Part shown: positions 50,313-61,170 of the stretch, piece after piece
Layout: each line of letters opens with the position of its first letter
Position numbering within the stretch: the stretch's first letter is position 1
Source of the DNA: Anniella stebbinsi
Lineage: Eukaryota; Chordata; Lepidosauria; Squamata; Anniellidae
Direction: 5' to 3'
DNA length: 64,000 nt
NCBI GenBank assembly: GCA_029215795.1
Contig: JARDYH010000005.1
Location: forward strand, 43,034,001 to 43,098,000
The notes under the pieces: model-generated
The model's input: the letters and a program-made list of their open reading frames with translations, nothing else
What the model was told of the DNA's origin: nothing
Database searches by the model: none
Translations under genes and position numbers: made by a program

Positions 50313-51843
50313 TAAGTGCATACAGGTAAGTGCATACAGAACTGCAACCTTAATCAAGGGTGGGGGAAGAGAAATCTTGATATAATCACATTACTGCATC
50401 AAGATTCCTCTTTTTTTGTCCCATGATTTAGTTAGTGCAGAGCAAAAAGGAATGTTTAATAGCACTAGGAATGATCAGCCACCAGATGTGCTCATGCAAA
50501 TTGGATGAATTTGCAGATTGCTGTAAAATGTTACTGGGTTCAGCTCTAATTAAAGGGATCTCAGAATATGGCATACAGATAATGGTTTCTTGATATATTG
50601 CTCTATGGGTTTTTTAAAAAAATCAGGGTAAGTGGGGAAGCTCTTTCTCTGCAATGAGGTACTCTGGATGCTCCATTTGAAGTGCCTGAACTCAAGAGGA
50701 TTCTATTAAAACCTCTTACGTCACCCAGAAGGTTGCAATCAAGGGCTTGGATGGTCCAGTTATGGGTCACCAGAAGGGTCAGTCCCTGACTCGCTTTCTG
50801 TCAGAAGGTCCATGGGGCATGCAAAGCAAACACACTGGGAAACTCCAATCAGAATGCGGTTTTGACCTTTTTGGGCCTTGAATGTCCATGGCGATCACAA
50901 CTTCCTGTGTTTTGCCCAGGGAGATGGCTGTGGAAAGCTGAGGGGGGGCAGAGGGGACATGGGAAGTAGTTGAAAGCTGGGGGTGGGGGAACTTGTGAGT
51001 CAACAGCGGCTGGTGGAATTTAGTCACTTCACTTCAAAGCAGCCCATCATTTTTCCCTGTTTAGCTTAACAGCTACTGCACAGCTATTTTTAGCAATGGT
51101 CAGGAATACCTAAATTGATGGATCTGTTTCCTCTGTCAGCCAATCAATTGGCCAATCAATCAGCATTAAAACACTAAAGCCTCTTTGAGGATAATCTATT
51201 CAAATGACCACCCGGTTTATACAAGGTGCCTCCTCACAGTCAACTACTAGTTAAGCAACGTAAACACCATTTTCGTACCTGCCTCTCTGCTCGGATCTTA
51301 GTCAAGGCCACACCTCAGTTTTTTTATATATATATTCTCAAGGGAGGTGTAAAAATGGCTAGGCATGCAATGAAGCACAATTAATTAATCCCTTGTTAAA
51401 TTTATGATGACTATTAGTTATTCATTCAATTTATGAGTTGCCCCATAGTTGAAGATGTCAGCGTGATGTACATCATAAAAGAAAACCAATACAAGCGATG
51501 ATCAAAACCAATATTAAAAAATAAAGTATTATTTTAATTAATACTTCATTTTGTGTTATTACCTTTTGCTGCTGATATAGGATTATACAGTATACATAAT
51601 GCTTCCATACAGTACTATCTTGTGTTGCTACTATACGCCGTAACAATTGTGCTACTGACAATTGCACCTGACTTTATAGAGTGAGCAGAATCTACCAAGG
51701 GACAGGGGGAGATATCCGCTCAGCTTGTCTGCTTCCAGCAATAGGAGTCCCAGGAAGGAGTACCTGTACTCCTTTTATTTTACCAAAAATGTCCCTGGAT
51801 TAATACCTTGGCTTTGACCTTTCTGCTCTAGGCTGACATAGAC
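50313..51843. other. Non-coding stretch
   Basis: No supported gene was found. A LINE/SINE-tail-like remnant in minus orientation lies at about 51420-51540 (TTATGAGTTGCCCCATAGTT). Confidence 0.5.
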
Positions 51844-51851
51844 AGTCTAAA

Positions 51852-51985
51852 CCATTCTTCCCCATCTGGTACACCCAGATGTTTTAGACTACAACTCCCA
51901 GCATTCATGCCTGTTGCCCATCCTGGCTGGAGATGATGGGAGTTGAAGTCCAAAACATCTGTGGGTCAACAGGTTGGGGAAAGCT
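51852..51985. mobile_element. 134-bp hAT-like hairpin MITE
   Basis: Left CCATTCTTCCCCATCTGG; right CAACAGGTTGGGGAAAGCT. The interior arms CAGATGTTTTAGACTACAAC and GTTGAAGTCCAAAACATCTG pair. The flanks AGTCTAAA (51844-51851) and AGTCTAAG (51986-51993) match at 7 of 8. The duplication identifies this common family as hAT-like. Confidence 0.82.
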
Positions 51986-51993
51986 AGTCTAAG

Positions 51994-52967
51994 TTTTATC
52001 AAGGAGGTAGCTTTTTTTTTTATACGCCTCCTGTCTTTTTTATTTCATACAGGACTGAAGTACACAATCATGTTACTACCTGTTGAGATGTTTTTTTCTG
52101 TGTATTGCCTTTTATAGAGTAATTAGATCAGGAGTCCTGAGACCTATGAAATCTACTTTGGGTTTTTTTCCCTAGAGCCCCAAGATCTGACAATCAAAAC
52201 TAGGTGCAAAAGCTATATATCTTGCATTAAAGAATTCTGAACCTAGAAATTTGTTTTGAGTACCAGAACTAAACTGAGCGCACAGCCCTTCCGCGCAACA
52301 AATTATGTTCAATTGTATAATTTGAGGGTGCTCATTTTGTTGCCATTGTTAAACAATTGGGAGTCAGAAAACCCTGACCAATCTACTTCAAATCACCCAG
52401 CAATCTCTCAGTACAGCCTGATCTACCTTCTCCCACCCTTGATTCACATTGCCATCCTTATGGTCACGGTTTGCAGTGCGACACCCAGGCGACATGTTTG
52501 TTGGGACCAGTCTTCTTCTTTTCTCATTACCCCCTCATTCAGTTCTTTAGTGTACAATAAAGGCATGTCTCCTCCCATCTGCTCCTTTCTGTCCACTAAG
52601 ATTAACAAGGGATACTTTTTTCTGTGTGCCCTGAACCATCTGAACGATAACTGGCAGGAACACATGAAAGGGCCTTGTCCATCATGGTGCCCAGGTGGTA
52701 GAACTCATTGCCCCAGCAGATCTGTCCGGCCCTTTTCCTGTCTGATAATAAAACCAGCATTTTCTGATGACATTTGCTCCAGCAGGCTTTTGACTTGGCT
52801 GGACTTTGATTATGGGTATCTCACTGCTGGCGCTTTTCATCTGCTGCTTCTGTCAGTTTTCTACTTGGTTTTGGTTTAGTTTTGTTTAAATTTGAGTGTT
52901 TTAAAAGTATGCTGGTTAGCTGTCTGAGGCATTTTATTAAAACAGAAAGGCAGGATAGGAATACTTT
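51994..52967. other. Non-coding stretch including a 207-codon chance frame
   Basis: The open frame 52256-52879 has no recognisable domain and overlaps a dispersed repeat (52330-52445, shared with 9115-9235). It ends in Leu-rich sequence from T-rich DNA. I do not call it a gene. Confidence 0.55.
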
Positions 52968-53278
52968 CAAATACTTGAAAGATTGTCACACGGAGTAGGG
53001 CCAGGAACTCTTCTCGATCAACCCAGAGTGCAGGACACGGAATAATGGGCTGAAGTTACAGGAAGCCAGATTCTGGCTGGACATCAGGGAAAACTTCCTG
53101 ACTCTTAACGCAGTACGACAACAGAACCAATGACCTAGGGAGGTCGTGGGCTCTCCCACACTATTGGCATTCAAGAGGCAGCTAGACAGCCATATGCTTT
53201 AAGGTGGATTTCTGCATTCAGCAGGGGGGTTGGACTCGATGACCTTGTAGGCCCCTTCCAGCTCAACGATTCTATGAA
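52968..53278 (+). mobile_element. CR1 LINE 3' end
   Basis: Conserved CR1 3' features: AGGAAGCCAGATTCTGGCTG, GACATCAGGGAAAACTTCCT, then GGGTTGGACTCGATGACCTT and CCCCTTCCAGCTCAACGATT, ending ATTCTATGAATG. 5' truncated; no open frame. Confidence 0.9.
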
Positions 53279-53465
53279 TGTGCTTATAAATAAATATGCT
53301 GTAATTAGCAACCAAATGGGGGAAGTCTCTTGTGGCTAGGTATAGTGTATGAAGGAGCATCAGTAAAATTGAGACTATCTGCACTCTGGTATAATGGGAT
53401 TGCAATTGCACACATTTCATTTTCAACATGTCTCACCTACTTACACGACCAAACAGCATGTGTTA

Positions 53466-54349
53466 CAGCAGTGGACCAGAACTTCAGGCCTGGGGTCCAA
53501 ATCTGACCCACCTGGCGTCCCAATCTGGCTCATTGGGATTCCCCAGATGGCCATGCTCAATTCCCCTGGCTCCACCCATAGGTGTGCACAGCACATTTCA
53601 TTAGGGTGTGCACTCAGGATTTTTTTAAAAAAGGCAAATATTTATTGAATACTCAGTCATAAAGGACATTTTATTCATTTATTCATTAAGCACTGAAGAC
53701 ACTGCATTCAGCTTGCCTGACCGTGGGAGGGTCATTGCAGGTGAGGGGGGGTGAGGAGACACGCCTCAAGCCGTAGCATTGGTGGGGCTTTATGGTGACA
53801 CTAGCCGGAGGAGGGGCTTACAAGGCGATATTAGCTTTCAGGGGCTCTCCTCCTAGTTTCTTTGAAGTGCAGCTCCTGGTCAAGAGGCTCTAGCAGAGGT
53901 GATTTTTTTCCCGCTCCTGCTGCCGGGAGGAACAGTGCTCTCTCAGAGGCAGCAGTTCTTCGGTGTGGGGGCAGAGCAGCCAGAGAGCAGCTGGAGGACC
54001 ATTTCCGCCATCTATAGATCCCTACTCAATGGCCCCCTCAATTTGGTGCTTATTACTTGAGACATTCGGGTGTGCCTGGGCACACCCTTTGCACATGCCT
54101 ATGGCTCTACCCCCTTTCCACCAACCACAAACCGTCCAGTGGGCTCCCCCCGTCTTTTGTGCAGTCTTTCCCCCATTCTAAAAAGTCAAAGTGCCTCTCC
54201 TAAGGCTTGGTTACTGGCAGGAAGAGCTATAAGCTACAGTAGGATGGCATTTTGGCCCTGCCCCTTTGCCTTCAGCCCCGCCCACCACTGGAATGTGGCT
54301 TCTAGGAGCTTCTCTGTTTGGCCCTCGGGCTGAAACAAGTTCAACACCT
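53466..54349. mobile_element. hAT-like element carrying a nested MITE
   Basis: The left CAGCAGTGGACCAGAACTTC and right GGGCTGAAACAAGTTCAACA ends are a diverged inverted pair. ATGTGTTA (53458-53465) and TTGTGTTA (54350-54357) match at 7 of 8. The family is shared with 48827 (CACTGGAATGTGGC). The element at 53578-54104 sits inside it with its own duplication. Confidence 0.7.
53578..54104. mobile_element. 527-bp hAT-like MITE, nested in 53466-54349
   Basis: ATAGGTGTGCACAGCACATT on the left; GTGTGCCTGGGCACACCC and GCACATGCCTATGG on the right. CTCCACCC (53570-53577) and CTCTACCC (54105-54112) match at 7 of 8. It is a longer relative of 45308-45562. Confidence 0.75.
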
Positions 54350-54357
54350 TTGTGTTA

Positions 54358-56095
54358 TGGGATTGCATGCCCCTGTCTAACCCACTTCTTGTCCAATCAA
54401 TAACGTGTGCAACTAAAATTTAGCATGTGTCTAAGTGATTCACGACCACCCAAAGGCACAGTAGTAACAGTGAATCGCATGTCCTATTGCTAACATGTAA
54501 TTGCACCCCTGCCTGTTCTTCATCCCCATTTGGCCTGTTGCTATAAATGCGGCTACTTCAAAACATTCTTCAAGGAGAGGGTAAATCCACAGAAAGAAGC
54601 TGAAGAATAGAGTTTGTGATTAATTATTAATCCAGAGCACCTTGCAAAGCTCCCTAGAATTACCTTCCCCATCCTTGTCTGTAAACAAACAGTGGTGCAC
54701 CATCACACCTGTTGCTGCAGCAAGGGTGGTTGGAAGGGTGAAGGATTTTCAGATTAATATGTTAAATTAAAGCTAAAAAGCCATTCAAACTGTGTTTTTC
54801 CCAAGTCTTTCAGTGATGCTGTAACGTTCAAAAATAAAGGGCATTCAGTCCAATCTGTGGATCTCCGCTGCATCACCATAATCTAAAAAGCAGTTCTTTA
54901 AAATAGGGGAATCCCCTGCCCCCAAGTTTCATAAATGGGCACAGGAGTCTGCACAAAGCACTTTTTCCAGCATTACATTTGAGCCACTATGTGAAAACTG
55001 TACATAGAATGCACAGTTTCACTTGCATGACTCTGTAGTTTGCTGAAAGACAGATGTGATTACACTAAGCAATCCAGTGTCATCAAATGAAAAATATGTG
55101 ATGAGCTTCCCAAACTGTGGATAGTTTGTATTTCTTTCCTAGAAATGATGATGATGGTGGAGAGATTTCACCAGGACATAACTTTCCACTCTCCTGCCCT
55201 GAAAGAGATATCGCTCCACTGCCAAAATTCTCCTCTTGCTAAATATTAAGAGCTGAGTGTTTTGCTTTGTTTACAATACTTATATACCACTCAATACAAA
55301 AGATTTTGGAGCAGTGAACAACAGATAGAATAAAAGAATCATAATAAACTTACTATTTTTAAAAGAACAGAGTTCTGATAAAACTGTTGTGTTTGAGGGA
55401 GATGGATTTTATGGGTCAGGGTTGGCCCCACTGTCAGAATACAACACAACAAAGGTGATTTTTAGCATCTAATATGAATCACTTGAGGCATGCTACAGCA
55501 TGCTAGTCTAAAAGTATGGAATTGGGGTGGGGGAGAATGGAGGACAATCCCATTAAGGTGTGCCCAGTCAATATGACTTCAAAAAGCCAGGTCTTTGCAG
55601 AAATGTCAAAACTGGTACCCGAGTCAACTGTGAATGCCACATACATAGTTAACAAGGATAAAACGCTGGTAAAATCAGTTCATCCAAGGCAAAGGTAGTA
55701 TTATCATCCTCCACTTAGGTGGGTAAAGGGACATCATTTCATGGCATGGCATGTTGAAACAACAACAACAACCGCATAAGCAAAGCAAAGCAGATTACAG
55801 GTGTGTACTAAGACATGACTAAGCAGGTAAGTCAATGTGCACATCAAAATATCAGAGAAATGGCAGCTGCTCAGACAAAGGGGTGGGGCTGGGAATAGGA
55901 CTATTATACCTGGGAGCCAACCAGAGGATTGTTAATATAGATCATCTATGGCAGCATGTTTTAGCAAGAAGCTGGGAGTAGCCACTGATGATGGTCATTA
56001 GATATAGCTGCTCAGAAGCCAACGATACAGCTGAAGCCTGAGAATGTGTTGGCCAGGTTTTGAAGCCTTCAGATCCTGACAAACTGCAACCATGT
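54358..56095. other. Non-coding stretch
   Basis: At about 55260-55370 is a LINE/SINE tail in minus orientation (TACTTATATACCACTCAATA). Otherwise nothing was recognised. Confidence 0.5.
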
Positions 56096-56099
56096 TACC

Positions 56100-56265
56100 A
56101 AGTCAGATCCTTGGTTCATCTAACTCAGCATTGTCTACATTAGGGGCAGGGTCTCTCCAAGATATTAGACAAACGTCCTTCCCAGCCTACCTGGAGATAG
56201 GACGGATTGGAACTGGAACCTTTTGCATGTAACACACGTACTCTGCCAGTGAGCTATGACCCTTC
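56100..56265 (-). mobile_element. tRNA-derived SINE
   Basis: Plus-strand order is TTGGTTCATCTAACTCAGCA, CCAGCCTACCTGGAGATAGG, GGATTGGAACTGGAACC (complement of a B box), then CTCTGCCAGTGAGCTATG (complement of an A box). The transcript would run on the minus strand. It is the most complete copy of this SINE in the window. Confidence 0.75.
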
Positions 56266-56871
56266 CTTGCTTATGCCCAAGAAAATTAGATGGGTTACTT
56301 TCCTCAGCACATAGTGCAAGAGCATCCTCTATCCTTAACATTTCAACAGATAGACAGTTCCAAAGTTATTATAAGCTTTCAGTGATCCTGAAAGCACAAG
56401 TGCCTTAAATTGCTTAATCCTTATCTACAACTTTTTACAGGCCACTGACAATCTAAATTCAATGCATCCTAGCTCACTAGCTCTCTTTCTGTCTAACCTG
56501 TTTAATCCTTTTAAGTTCAAAGATTTACAAAGCAAATATTATAAAAGATGAAAGGTAGGTCTGAGGAAATAAGCTTTGATAAGAAGCTTTTATGGCTTGC
56601 AAACTCTGTTCTGGCCCTCTCAGCTTGAAAGGCGGTGCTAATTTTAAAAGCCTTATGCAAGCATCACATTGAAATAAAATGATAGCTGAATGTAAATGAC
56701 AGACAGCCTGGTAAGTATAACCTGCAAAGCTCACAGTAAAATGAGAATCAACTGATGAGTAGGGGGAGATCCCCAGTAATGCTAGAATGCAGAACTTTGT
56801 GTAAATTTCAAAATGGATCTGCACTCCACAAACAGATAGCATGATGACTATTAGGTCTTAGCTAGACAGTG

Positions 56872-57376
56872 GCTCAGTTCGGACAACATGTTAAGCAACA
56901 GAGGGGTAAATAACATACTGACCGTGCGTTAGGCAGGTGGAGCTCCACACATGACACGCTGCAGCCGGCGTTGCTCGGAACCATCAAACGCCCCGGCGGC
57001 AAGGAACTTGCGGTGGCCATTTTGGTTGCAGCTTTTCCTCCGTGTCCCCCAGCCGTATCTCAGCATGCACCATGAGTTCTGCTGGCTGCATAGAGTGGCT
57101 GGTTTTTTTTGGCTGCTCTAGGCAGCAGAACTCTATTCTGAAATGGAATAGTCCACGGAGAGAGGGGGGGCTGAATTCAGATGACACTTTAAACAACGGG
57201 GCTTTGGGCTAAACAACATACAAGCTCGTTGTTTCGCTCCGTTGTTAAAGTGCCTGATTAACGTACTGTCAGTTGTGTGTGCGTTGTGTGCTGCCCTCCA
57301 GACGACACAATAAGCAACACAACTGATGATTGTTCCCCCCCTCCTCCGTTGCCTAATGTGTCATCCGAACTGAGCC
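56872..57376. mobile_element. MITE with GGCTCAGTTCGGA ends
   Basis: GGCTCAGTTCGGACAACATG on the left and CATCCGAACTGAGCC on the right are inverted. An inner segment from about 57168 (GGCTGAATTCAGATGACACT) looks like a second left end, so this may be a composite. It contains repeated GTTGTTTAA/TTAACAAC-type words. No clean target duplication. Confidence 0.7.
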
Positions 57377-57502
57377 AATATCTCAGTCACGGTAAGTTCC
57401 AAACCCCATGACAGCCATGAGAAAAGGAATGCAGACCAGGGCCAACGTCAGGGCCACTTGTTGCGGTCCATCCCCTGCTAAGCAGCCCTGAACTGGCTGG
57501 TT

Positions 57503-57722
57503 CAGCCTTCCCCAAACCTGGTCCCTCCAGATGTTTTGGACTTCAACCTCTGTCAGCCTCAGCCAGTATGGCCAATGGTCAGGAATGTTGGGCGTTTTAT
57601 TTATTCATTTTATTTAAAACATTTCTTGGCTGCCTTCCAGAGCAGAGGCCCTCACAAGGTGGCTTACAACAAAATACATTGTAGTCCAAAACATCTGGAG
57701 AGTACCAGGTTGGGGAATGCTT
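57503..57722. mobile_element. Hairpin MITE split by a LINE/SINE tail
   Basis: CAGCCTTCCCCAAACCTGG and CCAGGTTGGGGAATGCTT are the inverted ends. The arm TGTAGTCCAAAACATCTGG pairs with CCAGATGTTTTGGACTTCA. Between about 57594 and 57678 is an unrelated insert (TTTCTTGGCTGCCTTCCAGA, CACAAGGTGGCTTACAAC) typical of a LINE/SINE 3' tail in reverse. Confidence 0.7.
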
Positions 57723-57879
57723 AGTTAGATGGAAACCACAAATTCAATGGCATTTAGATGCCGCCATTTTGTTTCACCCCTGGTGCGTATCCTCCCAACA
57801 TGCAAATGAGGCAACACAACCCCTTGCTGTGGAAAGAGTGTCTAGGCACACATGCACAGCAGGGGGCGGGGCATTTAGG

Positions 57880-58215
57880 GTTCCCATGATCATCCTCTAT
57901 TTGAAGAGCTGCCAGTGGACAGTCCCCTGTTCAAAGGCATCCTCTATGTGAAGGGCAGCCCAGTTCAAGTCCGGTTTAAATATGAAGAACCATCAGAAGA
58001 GTGAGCAGGGGCCTTCTAGATGCCCAATAACAGTTCCCACCTGGATAGCAGACAGAACAGGCACACAGGTCACAGTCTTCTCCACTATGGTGAGGAGTAT
58101 TGTATTTCTCTGTCAATTATAGTAATTATTTCAAAATCTGCATCTATGCATAATATTAACATATGCAAATATTACCTAAATCTGTATTCTCTTTTGTCCT
58201 CTTTTTTAGCGATGC
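57880..58215 (+). mobile_element. Unclassified repeat family A, copy 1
   Basis: Shared words with 60085 and 62755: GGACAGTCCCCTGTTC, then AGCAGACAGAACAGGC, CTCCACTATGGTGAGGAGTA, GTATTTCTCTGTCAATTATA, CATATGCAAATATTACCTAA and TCCTCTTTTTTAGCGATGC. About 335 bp; no open frame or tRNA boxes. Confidence 0.7.
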
Positions 58216-60084
58216 ATAAGTGGCCACACTTCACATCTGTTGCTCAGTGCTCATAAAACCTGGTACCCCTAAAGGAAGACTAGTGGGCAAGAGGGTTGTT
58301 TGACACCTCCCATGCTTGCCAATTCACTAATGGAAATGTCTCACCTAGGCTGTTTTTCCCTCAGCTGGGTTTCCTTCCAGTTTGGATGCCCAGCTGTGGG
58401 AAAAAATCAGACAAAAACAGCTGGGGAAGGGGGCCTTTGCAGCAAAGAATCAGCAGGCGAGGACAGGATGAAGCACATCTTTCCTGCACGTGCATTCTCC
58501 CCAGTTAGGACCCCTTCCCCACATTAGTGTTATGAGGGAAACATGAGGTTGATGAAAGATGGGACTGCGTCTAGGATCCATTAACCAGTTATATCAGCGA
58601 ACATGGAATTAAATGGATTTAGCATCCTGAAAGCAATGGCAATAAACAAGATGACAGTTAATAAGTCAAGTACTCTGGTTTAACTGTTTTGTAGATAATA
58701 TTATATATAATATTCCCAGGGGATTTTCAATTGTCTTATTAACATCATTATTTTAAACCTTATTTATTTTATGCATATTATAAAATGCAATATTATTATT
58801 TTATGGAATATTGCAAAGAGACTACTGGAGAAACCCGTGTTTTACAGGCACTGTCTGTGCACACACTGTGGAAAGAATATTTCAGTAGAAAATTTAGGGC
58901 TTCTTTGGATTAAGGGGAAATCACATTTCTTTACCGGAGCTTTGCTTATTGCGACTCCTGCGCAATCGTATGTTATAGGAGATACGGGTCAGCCCATATT
59001 CTGAGTCAGCTGTGTGTTGTTGTTGTTTAAAAAATTATTAAACTATTTGTCAAATTTCATTAAGGCAGCCAAGCAGAAAGAGAAACCCTGTTTATTCTTC
59101 AATAACAAAATCAGCTAAGGTCTGAATTCACATGTGGGGAAAGAGCCGGCTTGCATTATTCAGTGATAAAAAGTGTAAGGGGTTCACTGGAAAGCAAATT
59201 CCCAAAATGTGCTGCTGCATTATACAGTATATTTTCTAAGACCTTTTTCATAAGTCATTAGCCATTATTGGGATTCCAACTTTGTGCTACCTAAAGCTGA
59301 GTGAGATGTTCTGAGAGACATAGAGCAGCTGCCACTCAGTGTCTCTTACCCCAGCTTTCACCTGAACATACAGGGCTTCTTTAGATTAAAGGGTAATTGT
59401 ATTTCCATACTGGGGCTTTGCTTCCTGCTTCTCTTGTACAACTGTAATGGAGCTGCATTACATGACCAGAGAGGGGCGACCATGTGGTCTGTAATGGAAA
59501 ACTTCCCCTCCTCTCCCCGTTCATAGCCCTGAAGGGGACAGCACCCTCTACTGGCTGATTTGTAGTGCATCTTCCACTGTATACAGTAGGAAATCTTAAA
59601 TTAAACAGAAAACTTCAAGTAGAGCCATTTGTGTAGCCTTCAAAGACCATCTCACTTGCACAGAAGTTCTAAAAAATAGCACTCTGCTCAGAAATAATAT
59701 GGCTTGCCTTCAAGCATGGAGCGAATGATGCAGAGGAAAGCAATTTGTATTTGTGCCCCTATATCTGTTAACTGTGGGCAGATCTAAGACAGGGGACAAG
59801 ACAGAATCCACTACTTTCTCTTTCATTGATTTTTTAAAAATAGATCTGTCCCTGTTGTGGAAGCTAAATACTTCATATACGGGTATATTGTGTCATCTCT
59901 TAAAGTTACGCACCTGTGAAGCTATAACCTTTGGTAAAGTCATTTTCAAGACAAAAAACAAATGTTCAGAAATACTAAGCCACATGTGAATCATTTGGCT
60001 GGAGGTGGTTCTGAAATAGCATGAAGGGAGGGGGGGCACAAGCTCCTCCTCTACACCATTCAGATAGCCTCATAGTGTGGCCAG
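58216..60084. other. Non-coding stretch with a repeated segment
   Basis: 58895-58985 and 59368-59465 are a diverged direct repeat (AGGGCTTCTTTGGATTAAGG / AGGGCTTCTTTAGATTAAAG, then GGAGCTTTGCTTATTG / GGGGCTTTGCTTCCTG). The family is unidentified. No gene. Confidence 0.55.
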
Positions 60085-60185
60085 GTCTCCTACTTTAAAG
60101 AGGACAGTCCTCTGTTCTGAAGCTCTGTCAGAGAAAAGTCCTCTATTTGAAGGTGTCCTCTCTTTGATGGGCTAGTCCAGTCTAA

Positions 60186-60759
60186 GAGCTGATCTACATG
60201 CTAGGTTTTTAATATTTTATAAGGGTTATGAAAACTCTTTGGGCCACATGACGCACTCCTTATAACGTTGTATATCTGAGGTTTTTTGAAACTCACTTCA
60301 GTTATATACAACAGTTTCACTTTTAATAAATCGTTTTAAGTAAAATAATGTGTCCTTCCTTACCGTTTGTGATTCATGGGGGCAGTGCTTCGTTTACTGG
60401 TGCCCAAATGCTTGGCAGTTGATTGGTGGGGAAGAAAGCGGGGCTAAGGAGGAAGTGGGCAAGTGAACTACAACACCCACAATTCTTAGCCCTATACTTG
60501 CTAGGGAATGACAGAGGAACAAAGGAGGAAGTGGGTGACTGAACTACAATGCCCACAATGCCTTGCCCATTGTAAAAATGAAAGAGAAAGAGACAGGGCA
60601 GAAGAGTGTGTGACTGCACACACCGTTTTGAAGACTGAAGAAGTTTTCTCCTGTAACGTGAGTACTCAGTAATGTGGCCTAATACGTTTTAGAACGCACC
60701 TATTTGGAACGTTTTAAAATACTATTTAAAACGTTCCAAGGGACTGTGCAGATAGGCTC
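60186..60759. mobile_element. 574-bp MITE, GAGC-TATCT family (long form)
   Basis: The left GAGCTGATCTACATGC and right GTGCAGATAGGCTC are inverted. TAA is duplicated on both sides (60183-60185, 60760-60762), the PIF/Harbinger-type TWA target. The arms contain AACGTT-type words (TTATAACGTTGTATATC, GGAACGTTTTAAAATAC). It is a long relative of 1256 and 50175. Confidence 0.72.
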
Positions 60760-60942
60760 TAAGTTTGGTTTAAAGTCAAAGAACCACAAAGAGAGCAGGA
60801 GTCTTGAAACAGACTAAGCAGGCACACAGGGCACTGTCTTCACCACTATAACGAGATATTTTATATTTCTACTTAAACTATTGTTATTTCTAAATTTGCA
60901 CTTATACATATATATTTGCATATCCAAATGTTATGCTACCAG

Positions 60943-61117
60943 TATCAGAGGCAGTAAGCCTATATACACCAGTTGCTGGGTAACATGGGTGGGAGGGTGC
61001 TGTTAGACTCAGTTCCTGCTTGTGGATCGACAGCTGGTTGGCCACTGTGTGAACAGAGTGGTGGACTAGATGGACCCTTAGTCTGATGCAGCATGGCTCT
61101 TCTCATGTTCTTAACCT
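60943..61117 (+). mobile_element. CR1-like 3' end, nested
   Basis: ACCAGTATCAGAGGCAGTAA, GGTGGACTAGATGGACCC, GCATGGCTCTTCTCATGTTC: the reverse complement of the start of 36230-36770. It ends in the TTCTTA-type tail. Confidence 0.65.
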
Positions 61118-61170
61118 GCATCCTCTTTTTGTGGTGATGCAATTCCTCTTTTTGGCAATGCCACCCTATC

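Larger units (their letters stand above)
60085..61170 (+). mobile_element. Repeat family A, copy 2, with two nested insertions
   Basis: The family A sequence (AGAGGACAGTCCTCTGTTCT... to GCATCCTCTTTTTGTGGTG) is interrupted at 60186-60759 by a MITE and at about 60943-61117 by a CR1-like 3' end. Excising both leaves a sequence collinear with copies 1 and 3. Confidence 0.7.

Noticed and set aside
52256..52879. 207-codon plus-strand frame
   Set aside because: It overlaps a dispersed repeat and T-rich sequence, has no recognisable domain, and no splice or promoter context supports it.
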